Shown: one piece after another, positions 1 to 10,758 of the stretch
Layout: each line of letters begins with the position of its first letter
How positions within the stretch are numbered: position 1 is the stretch's first letter
NCBI RefSeq assembly: GCF_003351405.1
Contig: NZ_CP031240.1
Location: forward strand, 1,612,001 to 1,676,000
DNA: 64,000 nt
Origin: Haemophilus haemolyticus
GTDB taxonomy: Bacteria > Pseudomonadota > Gammaproteobacteria > Enterobacterales > Pasteurellaceae
Direction of reading: 5' to 3'
Position numbers and translations under genes: made by a program
Notes under the pieces: generated by a model
Databases searched by the model: none
Told to the model about the DNA's origin: nothing
Seen by the model: only the letters and a program-made list of their open reading frames with translations

Positions 1-473
1 ATACCTTTAGTCATAGCGCACCGATGCTGACACAAGATAGGACGCGTATTAAGTTAGATAAAATTAATCATGATTTAACTCAATTAAATCAAAATTATCA
101 GTCTGTGGTGGTTGAGGGCTCGTTTGGTTTAATGACACCAATGGCGGAGGGAAAAAGTTTTGCTGATTGGGTTGCACAACGAAAAATGCCTGTAGTTCTT
201 GTGGTTGGTATTAAAGATGGTTGTGTGAATCACGCGTTGTTAACTGTGCAAGCGATTCAACAGCTAGACGTACCGTTATTGGGCTGGATAGCTAACCGTG
301 TTAATCCATTATTAAGCCATTATGCAGAAATTGTTGATTTGCTTGTTGAGCATATTGATGCGCCACTTTTAGGTAAAATTCCTTATTTGCATAAACCAGA
401 AGAGCAAGAATTGGGACATTATTTGACGGATATTGATCGATTAATGTATATGCAAACAGAGTTAGTCAAATAA
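1..473 (+). CDS. bioD: Dethiobiotin synthetase, C-terminal part (5' end outside window)
   Basis: ATP-dependent carboxylation of 7,8-diaminononanoate to dethiobiotin, the penultimate step of biotin synthesis in the cytosol. The frame is open from base 3 through the stop at 471-473, so roughly the last two thirds of the protein are visible. The segment VVVEGSFGLMTP corresponds to the VEGAGG-type loop of BioD, and the order of a P-loop-superfamily strand, a VVGIKDGCVNHALLT helix and a terminal helix fits the family. The usual VEGAGG is here VEGSFG, so this may be the divergent second BioD paralogue seen in Haemophilus. The beginning, with the P-loop, lies before the window. Confidence 0.85.
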   Translation, partial: TFSHSAPMLTQDRTRIKLDKINHDLTQLNQNYQSVVVEGSFGLMTPMAEGKSFADWVAQRKMPVVLVVGIKDGCVNHALLTVQAIQQLDVPLLGWIANRVNPLLSHYAEIVDLLVEHIDAPLLGKIPYLHKPEEQELGHYLTDIDRLMYMQTELVK

Positions 474-475
474 TA

Positions 476-530
476 AAGTGCGGTTAAAGTTTTTTATATT
501 TAAATAAGGGCGTAAATAACGCCCTTATTT
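476..530. terminator. Uptake signal plus bidirectional terminator between bioD and metF
   Basis: An AAGTGCGGT uptake signal lies at 476-484 directly after the bioD stop. It is followed by a perfect 11-bp stem (502-512 with 520-530, loop TAAATAA) with T-rich sequence on both sides. It can end bioD from the left and metF from the right. Confidence 0.75.
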
Positions 531-558
531 CATGGAAGAAAAATATCTTATCTTTAAG

Positions 559-1491
<933 letters not shown>

Positions 1492-1586
1492 TTATGTATG
1501 AGTCAATTTTAATAAATTCATTAAAAACATTAATTTAGTTAATGTAAATAGGTTTCAGCAAAAATACTAAAATATTGCATAAAAAA

Positions 1587-1615
1587 TTAGCATATATGAA
1601 ATAAATATGTATAAT
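1587..1615 (+). promoter_or_regulatory. Probable rplM-rpsI promoter
   Basis: TATAAT at 1610-1615 with TTAGCA at 1587-1592, 17 bases apart. It stands about 135 bases upstream of rplM, leaving a long leader. Confidence 0.6.
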
Positions 1616-1621
1616 ACACCG

Positions 1622-2179
<558 letters not shown>

Positions 2180-2195
2180 TCACGAGGTTTAGAAA

Positions 2196-2588
2196 ATGGC
2201 AGAGAATCAAAACTACGGCACAGGTCGCCGCAAAAGCTCTTCAGCTCGTGTATTTATCAAACCGGGCAGTGGTAAAATCACTATCAACCAACGTGAATTA
2301 GACGTTTACTTCGGCCGTGAAACTGCGCGCATGGTAGTACGTCAACCATTAGAATTGGTTGAGTTAACTGATAAATTAGACCTATACATCACTGTTAAAG
2401 GTGGTGGTATTTCTGGTCAAGCGGGTGCAATCCGTCACGGTATCACTCGTGCATTGATGGAATACGATGAAACATTACGCCCAGCACTTCGTGCAGCTGG
2501 TTTCGTTACTCGTGACGCACGTCGCGTTGAACGTAAAAAAGTGGGTTTACACAAAGCACGTCGTCGTCCACAATACTCAAAACGTTAA
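2196..2588 (+). CDS. rpsI: 30S ribosomal protein S9
   Basis: Small-subunit protein whose basic C-terminal tail reaches the P-site tRNA. At 130 residues it has the usual size and ends in the conserved [11 protein letters not shown] tail. ACGAGG precedes the ATG. It is co-transcribed with rplM and followed by a strong terminator. Confidence 0.98.
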   Translation: MAENQNYGTGRRKSSSARVFIKPGSGKITINQRELDVYFGRETARMVVRQPLELVELTDKLDLYITVKGGGISGQAGAIRHGITRALMEYDETLRPALRAAGFVTRDARRVERKKVGLHKARRRPQYSKR

Positions 2589-2611
2589 TTTTTATTTTCG
2601 TTTCGAAAAAG

Positions 2612-2639
2612 AAAAGCAGAGAGAAATCTCTGCTTTTTT
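2612..2639 (+). terminator. Terminator of rplM-rpsI
   Basis: Perfect 11-bp stem AAAAGCAGAGA / TCTCTGCTTTT (2612-2622 with 2627-2637) with a GAAA tetraloop and a run of T. Confidence 0.9.
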
Positions 2640-2703
2640 GTTATCTAACTTATTGATTATAAAACAATAAAAAAGAATTATTTGGCAAATGACTTACGCT
2701 TTG

Positions 2704-2712
2704 TGATAGAAT
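2704..2712 (+). promoter_or_regulatory. Probable extended -10 promoter of sspA
   Basis: TG-A-TAGAAT at 2704-2712 is an extended -10 element. A TTGGCA at 2682-2687 is 19 bases upstream, rather far for a -35. The sspA ATG lies 50 bases downstream. Confidence 0.45.
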
Positions 2713-2761
2713 AGACACCCCTTATAAAATATAGAATATTTTTGGATCTTCGGAGGAATAA

Positions 2762-3400
2762 ATGTCCAGCGCATCAAGTAAACGTTCAGTAATGACCCTT
2801 TTTTCAAATAAAGATGATATTTACTGTCATCAGGTAAAAATTGTTTTAGCTGAAAAAGGTGTACTTTATGAGAACGAAGAAGTTGATTTGCAAGCATTAC
2901 CAGAAGATTTAATGGAATTAAATCCATATGCTACGGTGCCTACGCTAGTTGATCGTGATCTTGTTTTGTTTAGTTCACGAATTATTATGGAATATCTTGA
3001 CGAGCGTTTTCCGCATCCACCATTAATGCAAGTGTATCCAGTTTCTCGAGCAAAAGATCGTCTTTTGATGTTACGAATTGAACAAGATTGGTACCCAACT
3101 CTCAAAAAAGCAGAAAATGGTACAGAAAGTGAAAAAGCTGAAGCGCTTAAACAATTAAAAGAAGAACTTTTAGCGATTACTCCAGTTTTCCAGCAAACAC
3201 CTTATTTCATGAATGAAGAGTTTGGTTTAGTAGATTGTTATGTTGCGCCATTGTTATGGAAATTAAAACATTTAGGCGTGGAATTTACAGGTCCAGGTAG
3301 TAAACCAATTAAGGCATACATGGATCGTGTATTTAGTCGAGATTCATTTTTGCAGTCTGTAGGTGAGGCTGCACCGAAAAATTTAATGGATGATAAGTAA
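2762..3400 (+). CDS. sspA: Stringent starvation protein A
   Basis: RNA polymerase-associated protein with a glutathione S-transferase fold that alters transcription on starvation. The 212-residue length is typical. The N-terminal thioredoxin-like part contains MTLFSNKDDIYCHQVKIVL and NPYATVPTLVDRDL, and the all-helical C-terminal half ends at about residue 205. GGAGG lies just before the ATG. The stop overlaps the sspB start by one base (TAATG), so the two are translationally coupled. Confidence 0.95.
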   Translation: MSSASSKRSVMTLFSNKDDIYCHQVKIVLAEKGVLYENEEVDLQALPEDLMELNPYATVPTLVDRDLVLFSSRIIMEYLDERFPHPPLMQVYPVSRAKDRLLMLRIEQDWYPTLKKAENGTESEKAEALKQLKEELLAITPVFQQTPYFMNEEFGLVDCYVAPLLWKLKHLGVEFTGPGSKPIKAYMDRVFSRDSFLQSVGEAAPKNLMDDK

Positions 3401-3852
3401 TGGAATACAAAGCTTCCCCTAAGCGCCCTTATTTATTACGCGCCTATTATGATTGGTTAGTAGATAACAGTTTTACGCCTTATTTAGTTGTTGATGCGAC
3501 TTACTTAGGTGTGAATGTTCCTGTCGAATATGTAAAAGATGGACAGATTGTATTGAACTTGTCTGCCAATGCTACGGGCAATTTACAACTTACAAATGAT
3601 TTCATCCAGTTTAATGCGCGCTTTAAAGGTGTTTCTCGTGAGCTGTATATCCCAATGGGCGCAGCGCTTGCGATCTATGCTCGTGAAAATGGTGATGGCG
3701 TGATGTTTGAACCAGAAGAGGTTTATGATGAACTTAATTCTGAGCCAGATACTGAACAACCAACTGGTTTTCATGAGGCTGTAGAGAGTCCTAAAAAACG
3801 AGAAGAAAAAAAGAAAACAAAATCAGCTTCTCATTTAAGAATTATTGATTAA
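3400..3852 (+). CDS. sspB: ClpXP specificity adaptor SspB
   Basis: Adaptor that binds ssrA-tagged proteins and delivers them to ClpXP. Residues 1-110 form the SspB fold (begins MEYKASPKRPYLLRAYYDWL). A charged, low-complexity linker follows. The C-terminal SHLRIID matches the short ClpX-binding tail of the family (LRVVK in E. coli). It follows sspA with a one-base overlap. Confidence 0.95.
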   Translation: MEYKASPKRPYLLRAYYDWLVDNSFTPYLVVDATYLGVNVPVEYVKDGQIVLNLSANATGNLQLTNDFIQFNARFKGVSRELYIPMGAALAIYARENGDGVMFEPEEVYDELNSEPDTEQPTGFHEAVESPKKREEKKKTKSASHLRIID

Positions 3853-3858
3853 GAAAAA

Positions 3859-3886
3859 ACGCGATGAAGTCATCATCGCGTTTATT
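3859..3886. terminator. Terminator between sspB and dxs
   Basis: Stem ACGCGATGA / TCATCGCGT (3859-3867 with 3873-3881) followed by a T-rich run. The A-rich left flank lets it work for convergent dxs as well. Confidence 0.8.
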
Positions 3887-3887
3887 T

Positions 3888-5765
3888 TTATAAATTACCT
3901 TGTTTTTTAATAAAGTTGATAATTTTTTCCTCAATTCCTTTTGAATCTAATCCTAAATCTTTCAATGCTTCTTGCTGTGTCGCTTGGGGAATAAAATAAT
4001 CTGGCAAACCAAGCTGTAAAAGTGCGGTTGATTTTCCAGATGAATTTAGTACTTCCGCAACAGCAGATCCAGCTCCACCTTGAATTGCATTTTCTTCTAA
4101 TGTAACCAGATAATCGTGAGTTTGTGCAAGCACATTAATCACCTCAATATCAATCGGTTTCACAAAACGCATATCGACAACTGTTGCATTGAGTTTTTCT
4201 GCTGCCTCTAACGCAGATGGTAACAGGGTACCAAAGTTTAAAATCGCAATTTTTTGACCTTCTCGAATTAAACGTGATTTACCGATGGGAAGCATTTCTA
4301 AAGGTGTTAGTCCAACACCAATGGCATTTCCTCGAGGATAACGCACCGCCGCAGGTTTTCCACATTGATAACCTGTATAGAGCATTTGACGGCATTCATT
4401 TTCATCACTTGGTGTCATGATGATCATATTTGGAATGCAACGCATAAAGCTAAGATCAAATGCCCCTTGGTGTGTTGGGCCATCAGCCCCTACGATACCC
4501 GCTCGATCAATCGCAAATAATACAGGTAGATTTTGAATAGCAACATCGTGAATTAATTGATCGTAAGCACGTTGTAGAAATGTCGAGTAAATCGCGACTA
4601 CAGGTTTATATCCGCCAATAGCAAGTCCAGTGGCAAACGTGACGGCGTGTTGTTCAGCAATCGCTACATCAAAATATTGTTCTGGGAAACGTTGAGAAAA
4701 CTCCACCATGCCAGAACCTTCGCGCATTGCTGGTGTGATACCAATAATTTTGGAATCTTTTTCTGCTATTTCGCATAGCCAATCACCAAAAATTTTCGAA
4801 TAAGTTGGCTTCGTATTGTGTTTAGGCAATTCACCACTGATTGGGTCAAATTTGGGTACGCCGTGGAAACCAATTGGATCTTTCTCTGCAGGTGCGTATC
4901 CTTTACCCTTTTTCGTTTTTATATGTAATAATTGTGGGCCTTTCAGATTACGCATATTCGTAAGTGTTGCCACTAATTCATCAATGTTATGCCCATCCAC
5001 TGGACCAATATAATTAAAACCGAGTTCTTCAAATAATGTACTTTCTGGCGAGAACATAACTCCTTTCATATGTTCTTCAGTTTTTTTCATAAAGTTTTTT
5101 ACAGGTGGAACTTTATCGAGAATTTTTTTACTTCCATCTCGTAATGTGGAGTAGATAGAACCTGAGAAAATTCGAGCAAGGTGATTGTTCAGTGCACCGA
5201 CATTCTCTGAAATTGACATTTCATTATCATTTAAAATGACCAACATATCAGTATGAATAGAACCTGCGTGATTCAGCGCTTCAAAAGCCATTCCTGCAGT
5301 AATTGCTCCGTCACCGATGACGCATACCGTTTTTCTACCTGCATTTTCTCGTTCTGCGGCGACAGCAATACCTAATCCAGCACTAATAGAAGTAGAGGAG
5401 TGGCCAACGCTTAATACATCAAATTCACTTTCTTCACGCCAAGGGAAAGGATGAATACCGTTTTTTTGGCGAATTGTGGACATTTGATCTCGACGACCGG
5501 TTAAAATTTTGTGTGGATAGGCTTGATGTCCAACATCCCAAATTAACTGATCAAACGGTGTTTTATATACGTAATGTAGTGCAACGGTTAGCTCTACAGT
5601 ACCTAAACCTGATGCTAAATGCCCGCTAGTTTGACTAACAGATTCTAAAAGATAACCGCGTAATTCTTGGCAGAGTTGTGGTAGCTGATCTTTATTTAAA
5701 AGACGCAAATCTTCTGGTGAATTAATCAAAGATAATAAGGGGTAATTGTTCATATTGTTAGTCAT
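3888..5765 (-). CDS. dxs: 1-deoxy-D-xylulose-5-phosphate synthase
   Basis: Thiamine-diphosphate enzyme that condenses pyruvate and glyceraldehyde 3-phosphate, the first step of the MEP isoprenoid pathway. The 625 residues match the family. Visible motifs are the TPP-binding [18 protein letters not shown], the transketolase-like [15 protein letters not shown] and the C-terminal transketolase domain. It is the last gene of xseB-ispA-dxs, 54 bases after ispA. That gap holds an uptake signal and a partial inverted copy (GACCGCACTT and GATGCGGTC) which may attenuate transcription. Confidence 0.97.
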   Translation of the reverse strand: MTNNMNNYPLLSLINSPEDLRLLNKDQLPQLCQELRGYLLESVSQTSGHLASGLGTVELTVALHYVYKTPFDQLIWDVGHQAYPHKILTGRRDQMSTIRQKNGIHPFPWREESEFDVLSVGHSSTSISAGLGIAVAAERENAGRKTVCVIGDGAITAGMAFEALNHAGSIHTDMLVILNDNEMSISENVGALNNHLARIFSGSIYSTLRDGSKKILDKVPPVKNFMKKTEEHMKGVMFSPESTLFEELGFNYIGPVDGHNIDELVATLTNMRNLKGPQLLHIKTKKGKGYAPAEKDPIGFHGVPKFDPISGELPKHNTKPTYSKIFGDWLCEIAEKDSKIIGITPAMREGSGMVEFSQRFPEQYFDVAIAEQHAVTFATGLAIGGYKPVVAIYSTFLQRAYDQLIHDVAIQNLPVLFAIDRAGIVGADGPTHQGAFDLSFMRCIPNMIIMTPSDENECRQMLYTGYQCGKPAAVRYPRGNAIGVGLTPLEMLPIGKSRLIREGQKIAILNFGTLLPSALEAAEKLNATVVDMRFVKPIDIEVINVLAQTHDYLVTLEENAIQGGAGSAVAEVLNSSGKSTALLQLGLPDYFIPQATQQEALKDLGLDSKGIEEKIINFIKKQGNL

Positions 5766-5819
5766 TTTAAAAACGTTATAATTTTTGACCGCACTTTGTG
5801 AGCATTGATGCGGTCGGTA

Positions 5820-6710
5820 TTAACTTTTTCTAGTAATAATGAATTCAGCTAATGCACGAAGTGCGGTCGTATTAAAAGGAATTTTTTCTAATTCAGACAA
5901 AGCACTTTGATATAAATCTTGCGCTTTTTGTTTTGCGCCACTTAACCCAAGTAATTTGGGATACGTACTTTTATCTAAATCAAGATCAGCGCCGACTTGT
6001 TTGCCAGTTTCTGCGCTATCACCTTCAATATCTAAAATATCGTCTTGTACTTGAAAGGCTAAGCCAATGGCTTCCGCATATTGCGTTAAGGATTGTTCTA
6101 ACCTTTTGTCGGCAAAATGCGGAGAACAAATGAAACCCAATTTTAATGCAGCAATCAGCAATGCGCCCGTTTTGTTACGATGGATTAATTCCAATTCACT
6201 TAAATTAATTTGTTTATGCTCAGAGATAAGATCTAAATTTTGCCCTAAGCACATCCCTTGTACGCCAGAGCTTTGAGCTAAAATTTTAACTAAAGCCAGT
6301 TTTTGTTCAGAAGAAATATTCGGTGTTTTGGTTAATATTTCAAATGCGAAACTTTGCAGTGCATCGCCCGCAAGAATAGCCGTAGCTTCATCAAATTGGA
6401 TATGACAAGTAGGATGCCCACGACGTAGATTGTCATCATCCATTGCAGGTAAATCATCGTGAATTAAGGAATAGGCATGAATGGCTTCAATAGCGGCAGC
6501 GGCGTAATCTAAGGTTGGTTTCTCTGCGCCAAGCATTTGACCTGTTGCGTAAACTAAAAAAGGTCTAACCCGTTTGCCACCAAGTAATAATGCGTATTTC
6601 ATCGCGTCAAGCAAAGGCGCATTATGACTTTCAATACCCTCAAATTGAGCTTCTAAAAAGCGATTGATTCGAGTTTGAACCTGTTGTAATTCTTCAGAAA
6701 AGTTATCCAT
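5820..6710 (-). CDS. ispA: Farnesyl diphosphate synthase (short-chain prenyltransferase)
   Basis: Makes farnesyl diphosphate from isopentenyl and dimethylallyl diphosphates. The 296 residues include the first aspartate-rich motif DDLPAMDDDNLRRG and the second, QDDILDIEGD. The GGKRVRPFL and IHAYSLIHDD segments are typical of IspA. The start codon overlaps the xseB stop by one base (TAATG on the minus strand), and dxs follows, the same order as in E. coli. Confidence 0.96.
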   Translation of the reverse strand: MDNFSEELQQVQTRINRFLEAQFEGIESHNAPLLDAMKYALLLGGKRVRPFLVYATGQMLGAEKPTLDYAAAAIEAIHAYSLIHDDLPAMDDDNLRRGHPTCHIQFDEATAILAGDALQSFAFEILTKTPNISSEQKLALVKILAQSSGVQGMCLGQNLDLISEHKQINLSELELIHRNKTGALLIAALKLGFICSPHFADKRLEQSLTQYAEAIGLAFQVQDDILDIEGDSAETGKQVGADLDLDKSTYPKLLGLSGAKQKAQDLYQSALSELEKIPFNTTALRALAEFIITRKS

Positions 6711-6949
6711 TAAGCATTTCCTTCATAATCATTCAGTGGGGCGTCCTCTGTTTTTTGCAATAAGATCTGAATACGTTGTTCTGCTTGTTGTAAACGTTCT
6801 TGTCCTAACTTAGCGAGTTGCACACCTTGTTCAAATTCTTTTAACGCTTCTTCTAACGGTAGATCGCCATTTTCTAAATGTATAACAATATTTTCTAACT
6901 GCGCTAACGTTGTTTCAAAATCTTGTGAAGATGCGGGTTTACGCGCCAT
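6710..6949 (-). CDS. xseB: Exodeoxyribonuclease VII small subunit
   Basis: Small helical subunit of exonuclease VII, a single-strand DNA exonuclease. The protein is 79 residues from the ATG at 6949, with the family signature [24 protein letters not shown] six codons upstream (6967) is in frame, but AAAAAGGA stands at correct distance from the ATG at 6949, so the shorter start is chosen. It heads the xseB-ispA-dxs operon and is divergent from thiI. Confidence 0.93.
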   Translation of the reverse strand: MARKPASSQDFETTLAQLENIVIHLENGDLPLEEALKEFEQGVQLAKLGQERLQQAEQRIQILLQKTEDAPLNDYEGNA

Positions 6950-7096
6950 GGAATTATCCTTTTTCACGGTAAAAATTGCTTGTCATTGTACTGTATTTTA
7001 CTTGAGTTGTTAAAAATTTATTTCAAGCTAGGATCAGTGGACTTTTCACTATCTTTGCGTAAAATACTTGCCACTTTAAATACCCAAGCTATTCAT

Positions 7097-8554
7097 ATGA
7101 AATTTATCGTTAAACTTTTTCCTGAAATCATGATTAAGAGCGAAACTGTTCGTAAACGTTTCGCAAAAATTTTAACCTCTAATATCCGCAATATTTTACA
7201 GAAATATGATGAAGAAACCGCAGTTGTACGTCACTGGGATTACATTGAAGTGCGGTCAAAAAATGAAAAAAATCGTGAAGAATTAATCGCCTTGTTACAA
7301 CGTATTCCTGGTATTCATCATTTTTTAGAAGTTGAAGAAAAACCGTTTACCGATTTACATCATATTTTTGAATTGACGCTTGCTGATGTCGCACAACAAC
7401 TTCAAGGCAAAACCTTTTGCGTTCGAGTAAAACGCAAGGGTAAACATAAATTTAGTTCGATTGAAGCAGAACGTTATATCGGCGGTGGATTAAATCAACA
7501 TATTGAAAGTGCAAAAGTGCGGTTGAAAAATCCAGATGTGACTGTTCGTATTGATATTGAAGATGACAAAATGATGTTAGTTAAAGCACGTCACGCAGGG
7601 ATTGGCGGTTATCCGATTGGGACGCAAGAGGATGTGCTTTCTTTAATTTCTGGGGGATTTGATTCAGGCGTATCGAGTTACATGTTGATTCGTCGTGGTT
7701 CCCGAGTTCATTATTGTTTCTTTAATCTTGGCGGCGCAGCTCATGAAATTGGCGTAAAACAAATGGCTTATCATATTTGGCAACGCTATAGTTCTTCACA
7801 TAAAGTGCGCTTTATTGCGATTAACTTTGAGGGAGTTGTCGGTGAGATTTTAGAGAAAGTCGATAACGGACAAATGGGGGTTGTATTAAAACGGATGATG
7901 GTGCGCGCCGCAAGTAAAGTCGCTCAACGTTTTAATATTGAAGCGATTGTGACAGGGGAGGCATTAGGACAAGTTTCTAGCCAAACTTTAACAAATTTAC
8001 GCTTGATTGATGAAGCCGCTGATGCCTTAGTATTACGCCCGTTAATTACCCATGATAAAGAACAAATTATCGCGATGGCGAAAGAAATTGGCACTGACGA
8101 TATTGCAAAATCTATGCCGGAATTTTGTGGCGTCATTTCAAAAAATCCTACGATCAAAGCGGTTCGTGAAAAGATTCTTGAAGAAGAAGGGCATTTTAAT
8201 TTTGAGATTCTAGAAAGTGCGGTGCAAAATGCGAAATATTTAGATATTCGCCAGATTGCAGAAGAAACAGAAAAAGAAGTCGTAGAAGTCGAGGCAATTT
8301 CTGTATTAGGTGAAAATGAAGTGATTTTGGATATTCGTAGCCCAGAAGAAACGGATGAAAATCCATTTGAATCGGATACACATGAAGTCATTCAAATGCC
8401 GTTCTACAAACTTTCCTCTCAATTTGGTAGCCTTGATCAAAGTAAAAATTACGTGTTGTATTGTGAACGTGGTGTGATGAGCAAATTACAAGCCTTATAT
8501 TTGAAAGAAAATGGTTTTTCAAATGTGCGTGTATTTGCAAAAAACATTCATTAA
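7097..8554 (+). CDS. thiI: tRNA 4-thiouridine synthetase / thiamine thiazole sulfurtransferase
   Basis: Transfers sulfur to U8 of tRNA and to ThiS for thiazole synthesis. The 485 residues comprise an N-terminal ferredoxin-like/THUMP region (to about 165), a PP-loop ATPase with [15 protein letters not shown], and a C-terminal rhodanese domain with catalytic Cys456 in YCERGVMS. The open frame extends 39 codons further upstream, but family alignment starts at [12 protein letters not shown]. The longer form would have no matching sequence, so ATG 7097 is used although its SD is weak. Confidence 0.96.
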   Translation: MKFIVKLFPEIMIKSETVRKRFAKILTSNIRNILQKYDEETAVVRHWDYIEVRSKNEKNREELIALLQRIPGIHHFLEVEEKPFTDLHHIFELTLADVAQQLQGKTFCVRVKRKGKHKFSSIEAERYIGGGLNQHIESAKVRLKNPDVTVRIDIEDDKMMLVKARHAGIGGYPIGTQEDVLSLISGGFDSGVSSYMLIRRGSRVHYCFFNLGGAAHEIGVKQMAYHIWQRYSSSHKVRFIAINFEGVVGEILEKVDNGQMGVVLKRMMVRAASKVAQRFNIEAIVTGEALGQVSSQTLTNLRLIDEAADALVLRPLITHDKEQIIAMAKEIGTDDIAKSMPEFCGVISKNPTIKAVREKILEEEGHFNFEILESAVQNAKYLDIRQIAEETEKEVVEVEAISVLGENEVILDIRSPEETDENPFESDTHEVIQMPFYKLSSQFGSLDQSKNYVLYCERGVMSKLQALYLKENGFSNVRVFAKNIH

Positions 8555-8568
8555 TTAGGATATAAAAT

Positions 8569-8889
8569 ATGCGTAATCAAACTAAACAGCATCTTGAACA
8601 GCTTCAAATTACCATGCAGCAGCTTAATTTATGGCAAACGATGCCCCCTGCTGCAGAGGCCTTTTTAAGTGAGGAGCCTTTTTCAATTGATACGATGTCT
8701 GCCGAAGAGTGGCTACAGTGGGTATTTATTCCTAGAATGCAGGCATTGTTAGAAAGTGGTTCTGCTTTACCAAATAAAATTGCTATTTCTCCTTATATTG
8801 AAGAAGCAATGAAGGAATTTGATGAGTTACAACAACTATTAACTCCTTTAGTTGCTTTAGAAGAACTTCTGAACAAGAAAGAATGTTAG
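8569..8889 (+). CDS. yqcC: YqcC family (DUF446) protein
   Basis: A 106-residue all-helical protein with the YqcC-type core EWLQWVFIPRMQALLESG and the C-terminal LLTPLVALEELLN. Its molecular function is not established. The gene overlaps truC by 7 bases, and the same yqcC-truC pairing occurs in E. coli, suggesting a role linked to tRNA pseudouridylation. AGGA precedes the ATG. Confidence 0.88.
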   Translation: MRNQTKQHLEQLQITMQQLNLWQTMPPAAEAFLSEEPFSIDTMSAEEWLQWVFIPRMQALLESGSALPNKIAISPYIEEAMKEFDELQQLLTPLVALEELLNKKEC

Positions 8890-9602
8890 AAATTTTATAT
8901 CAAGATGAGTTTCTAGTTGCGGTGAATAAGCCTGTAGGCATGTTGGTTCATCGCAGTTGGTTAGATCCTCATGAAACTCAATTTGTGATGCAAACTTTGC
9001 GAGATCAAATTGGCCAATATGTATTTCCTATTCATCGTTTAGATCGACCTACATCTGGCGTGTTGTTATTTGCATTGAGCAGTGAAATTGCGAATCTAAT
9101 GTGTGAACAGTTTGAACAAAAGTGCGTTCAGAAATCTTATTTGGCTGTAGTGCGTGGGTATCTACAAGGAAAAGAGCGGATAGATTATCCACTAAAAATT
9201 CAATTGGATAAAATCGCAGATAAATTTTCTCAAGAAGATAAAGAGCCTCAAGAAGCAGTGACTGATTATGAAGGATTAAAAATAGTCGAAATGCCTTATC
9301 CTGCTGGGCGTTATCAAACGGCGCGTTATTCTTTAGTTAAATTAATCCCTCATACAGGTAGAAAACACCAATTACGTCGCCATATGAAACATATTTTTCA
9401 CCCAATTTTAGGTGATACGCAATATGGTGATTTGCATCAAAATCGTGCGTTAACCTTGCATCTTGGCTGTTCTCGGTTATTTTTACATTCTGATAGTTTG
9501 TCTTTTATTCATCCAATAACGAAAGAGCAAATAACAATTACAGCAGGTTTAGATGAACAATGGCATCAATTAATGAATCAATTTGGGTGGGAATATGTTT
9601 GA
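8883..9602 (+). CDS. truC: tRNA pseudouridine(65) synthase
   Basis: RluA-family enzyme that isomerises U65 of certain tRNAs. The 239 residues carry the catalytic-aspartate motif [14 protein letters not shown] and the [15 protein letters not shown] segment ([14 protein letters not shown]). There is no S4 domain, as expected for TruC. It overlaps yqcC upstream and yoaH downstream, so three genes are tightly coupled. Confidence 0.93.
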   Translation: MLEILYQDEFLVAVNKPVGMLVHRSWLDPHETQFVMQTLRDQIGQYVFPIHRLDRPTSGVLLFALSSEIANLMCEQFEQKCVQKSYLAVVRGYLQGKERIDYPLKIQLDKIADKFSQEDKEPQEAVTDYEGLKIVEMPYPAGRYQTARYSLVKLIPHTGRKHQLRRHMKHIFHPILGDTQYGDLHQNRALTLHLGCSRLFLHSDSLSFIHPITKEQITITAGLDEQWHQLMNQFGWEYV

Positions 9603-9753
9603 TATTAACTTAACACACGAACAGCAACAAAAAGCAGTTGAACAAATTCAAGAACTTATGGCAAAAGGGGTTAGTAGCGGAGAAGCGATTCAAATAGTGG
9701 CGAAAGCACTACGAGAAATTCATAAAAATGATAAAAAAACTCCAGAAAATTAA
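9595..9753 (+). CDS. yoaH: UPF0181 (YoaH) family small protein
   Basis: A 52-residue protein, [20 protein letters not shown] at its start, with the family segment [20 protein letters not shown]. Its function is unknown; YoaH proteins are small, acidic and helical. The ATG at 9595 lies 8 bases inside the end of truC in the +1 frame, so translation is probably coupled to truC. It is too short for common ORF cut-offs and easily missed. Confidence 0.88.
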   Translation: MFDINLTHEQQQKAVEQIQELMAKGVSSGEAIQIVAKALREIHKNDKKTPEN

Positions 9754-9897
9754 ATTTTTTGTGATCTACTTATCATTTTTGAATATTGCTCATTGCATAA
9801 CCGATAAAAATATTTGAATATAACGTCCATACGAGGTGATAAGGCGATAGTCTTATTGATTTATTGTTTTAGTAGGCGAAGCCTAGAGAGGTCTTTT

Positions 9898-10116
9898 ATG
9901 GAAATTGGTGTTGTGAAATGGTTCAATAATGCAAAAGGATTTGGTTTCATTTCCGCAGAAGGCGTGGATGCCGATATTTTTGCACATTATTCAGTGATTG
10001 AAATGGACGGTTATCGTTCATTAAAAGCAGGTCAAAAAGTGCAATTTGAAGTTATCCACGGAGACAAAGGATCTCATGCCACGAAAATAATTCCACTTGT
10101 GGATAATCAAGAGTAA
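9898..10116 (+). CDS. cspD: Cold-shock domain protein CspD
   Basis: A 72-residue single cold-shock domain. The RNA-binding motifs KGFGFIS (RNP1) and DIFAHYS (RNP2-like) are present. In E. coli CspD is a stationary-phase inhibitor of DNA replication. The frame is open further upstream, but GAGAGG precedes ATG 9898 and the family begins at MEIGVVKWFN. The 5' region contains a small hairpin TAGGC-GAA-GCCTA, which may affect translation. Confidence 0.93.
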   Translation: MEIGVVKWFNNAKGFGFISAEGVDADIFAHYSVIEMDGYRSLKAGQKVQFEVIHGDKGSHATKIIPLVDNQE

Positions 10117-10159
10117 TAATGCGAATACTCTAAATTTTTTCTCTATTAGTCCTAACTCA

Positions 10160-10187
10160 AAAAGACAAGAATTGCAGCTTGTCTTTT
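10160..10187. terminator. Terminator between convergent cspD and matP
   Basis: Stem AAAAGACAAG / CTTGTCTTTT (10160-10169 with 10178-10187). It is A-rich on one side and T-rich on the other, so it works in both directions. Confidence 0.8.
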
Positions 10188-10634
10188 TTATTTTAATAAA
10201 TTTTTTAAACTGGTTTTCATTGCAGCCATTTGATTTTCAAATTGTGCTTTACTTTCTCTTTCGTCAATCATATAGGTAATTGTTTCCGAAAGTGTCATTT
10301 TCATTTTTCGAGAATATTTAGAAAGACGTAGCCAAACCGCATATTCCAAATCAATGGATTTTTTCTTTGTATGTTGTTTTTCTCCATTAAAAAAGCGTTT
10401 ACGGCGTGCACGAATGGCTTGATCAAGCTTAATTGGTAGAGTAGGAGAAAGATGATTCTTAATCCATTCTTCAATTTTTTCTGGATAATTTTGGGATTCT
10501 AATAATTCTTGCGCTTTGGCTTCTTGTAAACTTCGTTCTTCATAACGCGTGATATTTTCCCCTTCGCGATGTTTACGAATTAGGTAAATCCATTTCCAAT
10601 TAGCTTCTTGATTTTCGAGTTTTTGGTATTTCAT
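10188..10634 (-). CDS. matP: Macrodomain Ter protein MatP
   Basis: DNA-binding protein that organises the replication-terminus region by binding matS sites. The 148 residues align end to end with E. coli MatP: KYQKLENQEANWKWIYLIRK at the start, RARRKRFFNGEKQHTKKKSI in the DNA-binding region, LSETITYMIDERESK in the ribbon-helix-helix, then a C-terminal coiled coil. It is divergent from the Lon-like gene and close to fabA, the same neighbourhood as E. coli matP-ycbZ-fabA. Confidence 0.95.
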   Translation of the reverse strand: MKYQKLENQEANWKWIYLIRKHREGENITRYEERSLQEAKAQELLESQNYPEKIEEWIKNHLSPTLPIKLDQAIRARRKRFFNGEKQHTKKKSIDLEYAVWLRLSKYSRKMKMTLSETITYMIDERESKAQFENQMAAMKTSLKNLLK

Positions 10635-10645
10635 TTTTTCATTGA

Positions 10646-10658
10646 GTGACGTGGTAAC
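10646..10658. promoter_or_regulatory. matS-like site upstream of matP
   Basis: GTGACGTGGTAAC agrees at 11 of 13 positions with the E. coli matS consensus GTGACRNYGTCAC. It lies 12 bases before the matP start in the divergent matP/Lon-like intergenic region, where bound MatP could affect its own promoter. The match is imperfect and may be chance. Confidence 0.3.
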
Positions 10659-10719
10659 TGTATTAATATACGTGTTTTTATGCCGATTTTCTAGTGGATT
10701 TTCACAAGGCTATTAAATA

Positions 10720-10728
10720 TGCGATAAT
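10720..10728 (+). promoter_or_regulatory. Possible extended -10 promoter of the Lon-like gene
   Basis: TG-C-GATAAT at 10720-10728. A transcript from here would start near 10735, which argues that translation begins at GTG 10759 rather than GTG 10729. Confidence 0.35.
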
Positions 10729-10758
10729 GTGGCTAATTTTTCTAGAAAGAGACCAGCC

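Noticed and set aside
2467..2670. 67-codon frame inside and after rpsI
   Set aside because: It lies out of frame within a conserved ribosomal gene and runs through the terminator; it is a shadow frame.
7924..8391. 155-codon minus-strand frame opposite thiI
   Set aside because: Serine-rich translation typical of the antisense of acidic coding sequence; no SD, and thiI is intact on the other strand.
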